Origin: Polynucleobacter meluiroseus
GTDB lineage: Bacteria; Verrucomicrobiota; Verrucomicrobiia; Opitutales; UBA953
NCBI GenBank assembly: GCA_943323725.2
Contig: CALPIW020000073.1
Coordinates: forward strand, 1 to 7,250
Length of the DNA stretch: 7,250 nt
Reading direction: 5' to 3'
Under the pieces are notes generated by a model. The model had not been told where the DNA came from, ran no database searches, and was given only the letters and a program-made list of their open reading frames with translations. Shown one piece after another: positions 1-4,898 of this stretch; positions within the stretch are counted from its first letter, which is position 1; every line of letters starts with the position of its first letter. Both the position numbers and the translations under genes were made by a program.

Positions 1-980
1 AAACCGAGGAGCGTGCCCAGCGCGCCGATGAGCAGGCCCTGCAAGCCGAAGAGCGCGACGACCTGCCAGCGAGCGGCGCCGAGGGAGGCGAGCACGCCGA
101 CCTCGCGGGAGCGGCGGATGACGGCGGAGAAAAGCGTGCTGCCGATCGAGAACGAAGCGACGAGCGTGATGATGAACATCAGGAAGAAGAGCATCGTCTT
201 CTCGAAGCGGATCGCCTCGAGGAAGTCCTTCTTGAAGTCCTGCCACGGACGGAAGCGCAGGCCGGGGTTGGTCGAGGCGAGGAGACCGGCCGTCTCGACG
301 GCGCGGGCCGGCTCCTTGAGGCGGAGTGTGAGGCCGTGGGCGCGCGGGCCGAGGTTCCAGAGTTCGCGGAAGCGGCGGAGCGGGATGAGGGCGGCGGCGT
401 TGTCGACCTCGGCGAAGCCCGTGAGGATCACCGCGCTGACTTCGAATTCGGCGGGCAACGGGGCCTTGCCCTTCTCGGCGCGCTCAGCCATCGCGGGCGA
501 CCAGAGCTCGATGCGGTCGCCGACGCGGACGCGGAGGGCGCGGGCGAGGCCGACGCCTAAGATGATGCGGCCGTCGTCAAGGTCGTCGAAGGTGCCGCCG
601 TGCACATACTTGCGGGCGGGCTGATCAGGATCGGTGGGATCGATGCCGCGGACCTGGGCGATGCCGGAGAAGTCGCCCTGGCGCGCGAGCGCGGGACCTT
701 CGGCGTAGAGCGCGGCGGAGGCGACCTCCGGGCGGGCGGCGAGCCGCTTCGCGAGCGCCTCGGGATTCTCGAGGGTCGCGGCGCCCGTGACCTGGCAGTC
801 GCCGAAGGATTCGCGGATGCGGAGGCGATGCTCCTCGCCGAAGCCGTTCATCACCGTCTGCACGACGAGCAACGAGGCCACGCCAAGGCCTACGCCCAGG
901 ATCGACACCGTCGCGAACGCCGGGAAGCGCTTACCGGGAGGAAAGAGCTGGCGGAGGGCGAGATGGAGGAACCAGGGCAA
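1..980 (-). CDS. LolC/LolE-family lipoprotein-release ABC transporter permease, C-terminus cut by window edge
   Basis: Inner-membrane permease of the MacB/FtsX-like family. LolC/LolE work with the ATPase LolD to extract outer-membrane lipoproteins from the inner membrane and pass them to LolA. I translated the - strand by hand: 326 residues are present with no stop, out of roughly 400 usual for the family. Order: a short cytoplasmic N-terminus, membrane segment 1 (about residues 20-44, ending VVQTVMNGF), a periplasmic domain (about 48-258), membrane segment 2 (about 263-285), a cytoplasmic coupling segment SREVGVLASLGAARWQV (291-307) typical of these permeases, then membrane segment 3 cut by the edge. 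No ATG or GTG is well placed, so TTG at 980-978 is the likely start, giving MPWFLHLALRQLF, the usual opening of this family. It starts 10 bases after the lysS stop and is probably cotranscribed with it. Whether it is LolC, LolE or a fused LolCE cannot be told, and no lolD is visible. Confidence 0.88.
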   Translation of the reverse strand, partial: MPWFLHLALRQLFPPGKRFPAFATVSILGVGLGVASLLVVQTVMNGFGEEHRLRIRESFGDCQVTGAATLENPEALAKRLAARPEVASAALYAEGPALARQGDFSGIAQVRGIDPTDPDQPARKYVHGGTFDDLDDGRIILGVGLARALRVRVGDRIELWSPAMAERAEKGKAPLPAEFEVSAVILTGFAEVDNAAALIPLRRFRELWNLGPRAHGLTLRLKEPARAVETAGLLASTNPGLRFRPWQDFKKDFLEAIRFEKTMLFFLMFIITLVASFSIGSTLFSAVIRRSREVGVLASLGAARWQVVALFGLQGLLIGALGTLLG

Positions 981-990
981 GGGGAAGGAC

Positions 991-2475
991 TCAGGCCTGC
1001 GCTTCGGGCGCGAGCGTCGGGAACAGGATGACGTCGCGGATGTTGGCCGCGCCGGTCAGCAGGATCACCAGGCGGTCGATGCCGATGCCGAGGCCGCCCG
1101 CAGGGGGCATGCCGTGCTCGAGCGCGAGGAGGAAGTCTTCGTCGATCTTCTGGGTCTCGGCGCCGGCCTGGATCTCCAGCATCTTGCGCTGCACGCCCGG
1201 GTCGTTCTGCTCGGAGTAGGCCGGAGCGATCTCCTGGCCGTTGATGCAGAGCTCGAAGACGTCGATGGTCGAGTCGTCGCCGAGGGTGACCTTGGCGAGC
1301 GGGCAGAGTTCCTTCGGGATGTGCGTGACGAAGGTCGGCTGGATGAGGCCCGGCTCGATGAGCTTGCCGAAGACCTCGTTGGTGACCTCGAAATCTTCCC
1401 AGTCGGCGCGCGGCTCGTGCAGACCGAGGGCCTTGCACGCGGCGATCTTCTCTTCCTTCGTGCGCGCGAACCACTGCGGGTCGCCCGTGCGCTCGAGGAT
1501 GAGGTCCTTGTACTTCGCTTCGCGCCATTCGCCGCCGAGTTCGATGGCCACGCCGTCCGGGCGGACGACGCTGGTCGTACCGAGGACTTCGGCGCAGACC
1601 TTCTGGATCATCGAGCGGACGAGTTCCATCATGCCGCGGTAATCGGTGTAGGCCTGGTAGGCCTCGAGCATCGTGAATTCCGGGCTGTGCTTGACCGAGA
1701 CGCCTTCGTTGCGGAAGACGCGGCCGATCTCGAAGACGCGGTCCATGCCGCCGACGAGGCAGCGCTTGAGGTGCAGCTCGAGGGCGATGCGCAGGTAGAA
1801 GTCGCAGTCGAGGGCGTTGGAGTGCGTCTCGAACGGACGGGCCGCGGCGCCGCCGGCGATGGCGTGCAGGGCCGGGGTCTCGACTTCGGTGAACTGACGG
1901 CTCCAGAGGAAGCGGCGGATCGATTCGACCACGCGGCTGCGGATGAAGAGACGGCGGCGGGACTCCTCGTTGACGACCAGGTCGAGGTAGCGCTGGCGGT
2001 AGATCTTCTCGGCGTCGGTCAGGCCGGCCCACTTCTCAGGGAGCGGGCGGAGGGACTTCGAGACCAGCTTGTATTCGGAGACGCGGACGGTGACTTCGCC
2101 GGTCTTCGTGCGGAAGAGCTTGCCGCGGACGCCGACGAAGTCGCCGGAATCGACCATCTTCTTAAAGTGGGTGTCGTAGGCGTCGCCCAGGGCGTCGCGG
2201 GTGAAGTAGGTCTGGATGATGCCGCCGCGGTCGAGCAGCTTGACGAAGCTGGCCTTGCCCATGACGCGCAGGGCGACGATGCGGCCGGCGACGGAGACCT
2301 CGGGACCTTCCTCGACGCCTTCGGGCAGGAGGGCCGGGCATTCGTTCGAGACATGGGTCTGGTCCCACTCGGCGCGGAACGGGTCTTCGCCCGCGGCGCG
2401 GAGGAGGGCGAGCTTCTCTTTCCGGACCGCGTGGAGGTCGTGGGAGATGGCGTTGAGGTCGGGCTTTTCGCTCAT
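991..2475 (-). CDS. lysS: Lysyl-tRNA synthetase, class II
   Basis: Attaches lysine to tRNA-Lys using ATP, in the cytoplasm. The 494 residues match the usual length of about 500. An N-terminal OB-fold anticodon-binding domain spans about residues 60-140, and the class II catalytic domain about 165-490. Motif 2 is FRNEGVSVKHSPEFTMLE (254-271) and motif 3 is GLGIGIDRLVILLTG (461-475), followed by NIRDVILFP. The lysine-pocket residues corresponding to E. coli Glu240, Glu278, Tyr280 and Glu428 appear as Glu233, Glu271, Tyr273 and Glu422, but the Asn424 equivalent is Pro418. ATG at 2475-2473 (MSEKPDLNAI) is preferred; an in-frame TTG at 2490 would add five residues (MRVAH). Neither has a clear ribosome binding site. 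It is divergent from thyA and followed after 10 bases by the Lol-type permease. The full OB domain rules out the short EpmA/PoxA paralogue. Confidence 0.97.
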   Translation of the reverse strand: MSEKPDLNAISHDLHAVRKEKLALLRAAGEDPFRAEWDQTHVSNECPALLPEGVEEGPEVSVAGRIVALRVMGKASFVKLLDRGGIIQTYFTRDALGDAYDTHFKKMVDSGDFVGVRGKLFRTKTGEVTVRVSEYKLVSKSLRPLPEKWAGLTDAEKIYRQRYLDLVVNEESRRRLFIRSRVVESIRRFLWSRQFTEVETPALHAIAGGAAARPFETHSNALDCDFYLRIALELHLKRCLVGGMDRVFEIGRVFRNEGVSVKHSPEFTMLEAYQAYTDYRGMMELVRSMIQKVCAEVLGTTSVVRPDGVAIELGGEWREAKYKDLILERTGDPQWFARTKEEKIAACKALGLHEPRADWEDFEVTNEVFGKLIEPGLIQPTFVTHIPKELCPLAKVTLGDDSTIDVFELCINGQEIAPAYSEQNDPGVQRKMLEIQAGAETQKIDEDFLLALEHGMPPAGGLGIGIDRLVILLTGAANIRDVILFPTLAPEAQA

Positions 2476-2579
2476 GTGGGCTACCCGCAAGGGGTGTCTC
2501 CGGGAAGGCGGGGAGGCAAGGGCGAAAGGTTCGGCTTTCCGTGTTGCGGCGGGGGCTTTCCGGAGAATAACCGAGACCC
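2476..2579. promoter_or_regulatory. Divergent lysS/thyA intergenic region
   Basis: This 104-base spacer must carry the promoters for leftward lysS and rightward thyA, because the genes diverge. No confident -35/-10 pair is visible on either strand. It contains a 9-base direct repeat (listed separately) and a small hairpin, GAAAG at 2524-2528 pairing with CTTTC at 2535-2539 across a 6-base loop. A GGAG at 2562-2565 lies 14 bases before the thyA ATG, further than a normal Shine-Dalgarno. The regulatory role is inferred from gene orientation only. Confidence 0.5.
2533..2562. repeat. Direct repeat GGCTTTCCG, two copies 21 bases apart
   Basis: GGCTTTCCG occurs at 2533-2541 and again at 2554-2562, with starts 21 bases apart, about two turns of the helix. 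It sits 18 bases upstream of the thyA start in the lysS/thyA spacer. Same-face spacing would suit a dimeric or cooperative DNA-binding protein, but two short copies in GC-rich DNA may be chance. Confidence 0.4.
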
Positions 2580-3425
2580 ATGAAGGCCTACCTCGACCTG
2601 CTTCGCCACGTCCGGCAGCACGGAGAAATCCGGGGCGACCGCACCGGCACGGGCACGATCGGCATCTTCGGGGCGCAGCTGCGCTTCGACCTCGCCGAAG
2701 GCTTCCCGCTGGTGACGACCAAGAAGGTCCACCTCAAGTCGATCACGCACGAGCTGCTCTGGTTCCTCTCCGGCAGCACCCAGAACGCCTGGCTCACCGA
2801 GCGCGGCGTCAGCATCTGGAACGAGTGGGCCACCGAAGAGCAGTGCGCCAAGTTCGGCCGCGCCGCCGGCGACCTCGGCCCCGTCTACGGCCACCAATGG
2901 CGCAATTTCGGGGCGACGAAGAAGCCCGACGGCACCTTCGCGAACGACGGCGTCGACCAGGTCCGCCGCGTGGTCGAAGAGATCAAGCGCAACCCTTCGA
3001 GCCGCCGCCTGATCGTCTCCGGCTGGAATCCCGAGGAGGCCGACCAGGTCGCCCTGCCGCCCTGCCACACGCTCTTCCAGTTCTACGTCTCGACCGACGG
3101 ACGCCTCAGCTGCCAGCTGTATCAGCGCAGCGCGGACCTCTTCCTCGGCGTGCCGTTCAACATCGCCAGCTACGCGCTGCTCACGCACATGATCGCGCAG
3201 GTCACGGGCCTGAAACCGGGGCATTTCGTGCATACCTTCGGCGACGCGCACATCTATTCCAACCATGTGGAGCAGGTCGATCTGCAGCTCTCGCGCGAGA
3301 CGCGCGCCCTGCCCCGCCTGGTGCTGAACCCCGACGTGAAGGACCTCTTCGCGTTCAAGTTCGAAGACATCTCCGTCGAAGGCTACGACCCGCATCCGGC
3401 GATCAAGGCGCCGGTCGCCATCTGA
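2580..3425 (+). CDS. thyA: Thymidylate synthase
   Basis: Makes dTMP from dUMP with 5,10-methylene-tetrahydrofolate as both carbon donor and reductant, releasing dihydrofolate; a cytoplasmic homodimer. The 281 residues compare with 264 in E. coli. Visible hallmarks: the phosphate-binding Arg21 in GDRTGTGT, Arg142-Arg143 in SSRRLIVSGWN (donated across the dimer in the family), the catalytic nucleophile Cys162 in LPPCHTLFQFYV, Arg183, Asp186 and Asn194 in QRSADLFLGVPFN, His224 and Tyr226 in GDAHIYSNH, and the conserved C-terminus YDPHPAIKAPVAI that closes over the active site. The extra length relative to E. coli lies mainly in the small domain (about residues 82-95 and 111-125). ATG at 2580 gives the family N-terminus MKAYLDLL directly. 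folA follows after 4 bases and recycles the dihydrofolate product, so the two are almost certainly one operon. Confidence 0.98.
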   Translation: MKAYLDLLRHVRQHGEIRGDRTGTGTIGIFGAQLRFDLAEGFPLVTTKKVHLKSITHELLWFLSGSTQNAWLTERGVSIWNEWATEEQCAKFGRAAGDLGPVYGHQWRNFGATKKPDGTFANDGVDQVRRVVEEIKRNPSSRRLIVSGWNPEEADQVALPPCHTLFQFYVSTDGRLSCQLYQRSADLFLGVPFNIASYALLTHMIAQVTGLKPGHFVHTFGDAHIYSNHVEQVDLQLSRETRALPRLVLNPDVKDLFAFKFEDISVEGYDPHPAIKAPVAI

Positions 3426-3429
3426 AGTC

Positions 3430-3900
3430 GTGGACCTCGGCCGACCGCTCATCGCCATCGCGGCCGTCGCGCGCAATCGCGGCATCGGCCTGCACAACAA
3501 GCTGCCGTGGCGCATCCCGGAGGACTTCGCGTTCTTCAAGGCGACCACCATGGGCCAGGTGCTGCTCATGGGACGTAAGACGTATGAGTCCATCGGCCGG
3601 CCGTTGCCTGGGCGCACCACCGTCGTGCTCAGCCGCTCCGGTTTCAGCGCGCCGGGCGTGATCGTCGCCAAGGACTGGCAGGAGGCCGCCCTGGTCGAGC
3701 CGTCCAAGACCCTTTTCCTCGCCGGCGGGGCCGCCCTTTATGCGGAAGCCCTGCCCTGGTGCGCCGAGCTGGTCCTCACCCACGTGGCCATGGAGCCCGA
3801 GGCGGACGCCTTTTTCCCGGACTGGACGGGGCGGTTCGACGCCGGGGAGGTCATCGCCCAGCACCCCACCTGCGAGATGCGCCGACACCGGCCCCTCTGA
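3430..3900 (+). CDS. folA: Dihydrofolate reductase
   Basis: Reduces dihydrofolate to tetrahydrofolate with NADPH and is the target of trimethoprim in other bacteria. The 156 residues match the usual 155-165. Markers: LIAIAAVARNRGIG at the N-terminus, the Met20-loop equivalent GLHNKLPW (20-27), catalytic acid Asp32 in IPEDFAFFK (E. coli Asp27), NADPH-binding MGRKTYES (47-54), Arg62 in RPLPGR (E. coli Arg57), the Gly99-Gly100 pair (E. coli Gly95-Gly96), and LTH at 116-118. The C-terminal loop is short, ending TCEMRRHRPL, which still aligns with the last family strand. The start is GTG at 3430, 4 bases after the thyA stop; no ATG is available nearby. Translation is probably coupled to thyA because the only purine run upstream (GAAG) overlaps the thyA stop. 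Confidence 0.96.
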   Translation: MDLGRPLIAIAAVARNRGIGLHNKLPWRIPEDFAFFKATTMGQVLLMGRKTYESIGRPLPGRTTVVLSRSGFSAPGVIVAKDWQEAALVEPSKTLFLAGGAALYAEALPWCAELVLTHVAMEPEADAFFPDWTGRFDAGEVIAQHPTCEMRRHRPL

Positions 3901-3905
3901 GGTAT

Positions 3906-3921
3906 TGACCGACTTCGGTCA
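3906..3921. repeat. Inverted repeat TGACCGA-CT-TCGGTCA just after folA
   Basis: A perfect 7-base inverted repeat with a 2-base centre, beginning 6 bases after the folA stop. As RNA it could form a small hairpin (5 pairs with an ACTT loop), but no T-run follows, so it is a poor intrinsic terminator. As DNA its compact symmetry resembles operators of dimeric regulators such as TetR-type proteins. Which of these applies cannot be decided here. Confidence 0.5.
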
Positions 3922-3958
3922 TAATCAGGGGGTCAGGGGCGGCCGGGGGCTTATGACC
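3917..3958 (+). repeat. Inverted repeat GGTCATAA / TTATGACC, competing hairpin
   Basis: GGTCATAA (3917-3924) is perfectly complementary to TTATGACC (3951-3958). Its left arm overlaps the right arm of the 3906-3921 palindrome and its right arm overlaps that of the 3928-3961 repeat, so this hairpin would exclude both of the others. Confidence 0.45.
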
Positions 3959-3961
3959 CCC
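3928..3961 (+). repeat. Inverted repeat GGGGGTCA / TGACCCCC, possible terminator-like hairpin
   Basis: GGGGGTCA (3928-3935) pairs perfectly with TGACCCCC (3954-3961) across an 18-base GC-rich loop. It is the strongest stem in the spacer and compatible with the 3906-3921 hairpin. What follows is ATAAAGTGG and then a six-A run, not a T-run, so rho-independent termination in the forward direction is not well supported. Confidence 0.45.
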
Positions 3962-4035
3962 ATAAAGTGGCAAAAAAGGGCGTTTAGGGGCGTTTTCTCC
4001 TTTCCAATGCCCACCCCCACCCTACCTTCCGCCAC

Positions 4036-4569
4036 ATGCCGGACGGCCTGTTTATTTTCTTCGCTGCCCTGACCCTCGGGGCGGCCCTTCTCTTGGTCCT
4101 CAGCCGCAACGCGGTGACCTCCGCCATGGGGATGATCCTGGCCCTGGTCGGGGTGGCCGCGGACTTCTTCCTCCTCGACGCCTACTTCCTCGGCGTCCTG
4201 CAGGTCCTCGTCTACGCCGGCGCCGTCATGGTGCTGTTCCTCTTCATCATCATGCTCCTCGACACCGAGGATCCGCAGGGCGCGTATCCTTGGAAGACCG
4301 CCGCGCTCGGCCTGGCCGTCTTCTTCCTCCTCGCCGCCTCCGTCCTCTGGCTCTTCCACTGGTCGGGCGCCGTCTCGACCGTCAAGGCCGGCGCCACGCC
4401 GCCCGAGCTGTCGACGAACCCCGCCGAATTCGTCACCGCCGCCAAGGCGTTCGGCCGACTGCTCTACTCCAAATATCTCCTGCCGCTGGAAATCGCCGGC
4501 TTCCTGCTCCTCGTCGCCCTCGTCGGCGTCGTGTCCCTGAGCAAGGACAACCCTGAGGACCAAGCCTGA
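4036..4569 (+). CDS. nuoJ: NADH-quinone oxidoreductase subunit J
   Basis: Membrane subunit of respiratory complex I, sitting between the quinone-side subunits and the antiporter-like subunits and helping relay conformational or charge changes along the arm. The 177 residues compare with 184 in E. coli. Five membrane segments are visible, at about 3-22, 28-48, 52-75, 88-108 and 150-170. The third carries the family signature QVLVYAGAVMVLFLF (56-70), the segment that in known structures has a pi-bulge. The C-terminal part has the expected YLLPLEIAGFLLLVALVGVV pattern (147-166). ATG at 4036 is the only sensible start: an in-frame GTG at 3967 meets TAG at 3985. No Shine-Dalgarno precedes it; the upstream bases are pyrimidine-rich. 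It is the first gene of the nuoJKLM block. Confidence 0.95.
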   Translation: MPDGLFIFFAALTLGAALLLVLSRNAVTSAMGMILALVGVAADFFLLDAYFLGVLQVLVYAGAVMVLFLFIIMLLDTEDPQGAYPWKTAALGLAVFFLLAASVLWLFHWSGAVSTVKAGATPPELSTNPAEFVTAAKAFGRLLYSKYLLPLEIAGFLLLVALVGVVSLSKDNPEDQA

Positions 4570-4579
4570 GAACGCCGCC

Positions 4580-4888
4580 ATGGAAAACACCGCCCTCGCG
4601 CATCACCTTCTCCTGGCCGGACTCCTGTTCGTGCTCGGCCTCACCGGCGTCCTCGTGCGTCGCAACCTGCTCGTCGTGTACATGTGCCTCGAGCTCATGC
4701 TCGCCGCCGCCACGCTCGCGCTCGTCGCCTTCTCGCGCTTCAACCGCACCATGGACGGCGCCGTCCTCGTCTTCTTCGTCATCACCGTCGCGGCCGCCGA
4801 GGTCGCCGTCGGCCTCGCGCTGATCGTGGCCCTGTTCCGCAAGCGCGGCACCGTGCAGTCCGACGCGCTCACCACCCTCCGCGACTAA
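4580..4888 (+). CDS. nuoK: NADH-quinone oxidoreductase subunit K
   Basis: Small complex I membrane subunit, related to MrpC of Na+/H+ antiporters, contributing to the proton path between NuoJ/NuoA and NuoN. The 102 residues are the normal length, with three membrane segments at about 9-25, 30-51 and 62-86. The two key buried acids, Glu36 and Glu72 in E. coli, appear as Glu38 (in LELML) and Glu74 (in AAAEVAVGLALIVALF), with the same 36-residue spacing. The cytoplasmic tail KRGTVQSDALTTLRD is typical. The stretch after Glu38 reads LAAATLALVAF; many homologues have Asn three residues after this Glu (ELMLNAANL style), and here it is Ala. The gene starts 10 bases after nuoJ and ends 10 bases before nuoL. 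Confidence 0.96.
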   Translation: MENTALAHHLLLAGLLFVLGLTGVLVRRNLLVVYMCLELMLAAATLALVAFSRFNRTMDGAVLVFFVITVAAAEVAVGLALIVALFRKRGTVQSDALTTLRD

Positions 4889-4898
4889 GCCTTTTCCG

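Larger units (their letters stand above)
3901..4035 (+). promoter_or_regulatory. folA-nuoJ intergenic region with probable nuo promoter or leader
   Basis: This 135-base gap is the largest between same-direction genes in the window and contains the most A/T-rich pockets (TATTGACC, CATAATC, TTATGACC, CATAAAG, a six-A run at 3972-3977). It carries three overlapping inverted repeats (listed separately) and a near-tandem repeat, GGGCGTTT at 3978-3985 and 3988-3995. TTGACC (3905-3910) and CATAAT (3920-3925) resemble -35 and -10 boxes but are only 9 bases apart, so they do not form one promoter. It probably contains the end of the thyA-folA transcript and the start of the nuoJKLM transcript, inferred from position. 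Confidence 0.5.

Noticed and set aside
2544..2571. TTGCGG with AATAAC as a thyA promoter giving a near-leaderless transcript
   Set aside because: Only three and four of six consensus positions match, which is not enough to call in GC-rich DNA.
787..2583. 598-codon open frame on the + strand opposite lysS
   Set aside because: It is antisense to a clear LysS and its translation is low-complexity Asp/Glu/Ala/Val-rich text typical of the complement of a GC-rich gene.
2481..3707. 408-codon open frame on the - strand across thyA and folA
   Set aside because: Both genes on the other strand are full-length and conserved; this product has no recognisable domain.
3430..3900. folA as a truncated gene because of its short C-terminus
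   Set aside because: The final EMRRHRP aligns with the last strand of the family and all catalytic and cofactor residues are present, so it is a compact intact enzyme.
3905..3925. TTGACC and CATAAT as a sigma70 promoter for nuoJ
   Set aside because: Each box resembles the consensus, but the spacing is 9 bases where about 17 is needed.
3928..3985. Intrinsic terminator after folA
   Set aside because: The hairpins are followed by A-rich and mixed sequence, with no T-run in the + direction, so a rho-independent terminator is not supported.
3740..4072. Small + strand open frame spanning the folA end, the spacer and the nuoJ start
   Set aside because: Overlaps two real genes in another frame and reads as Pro/Ser/Thr-rich noise.
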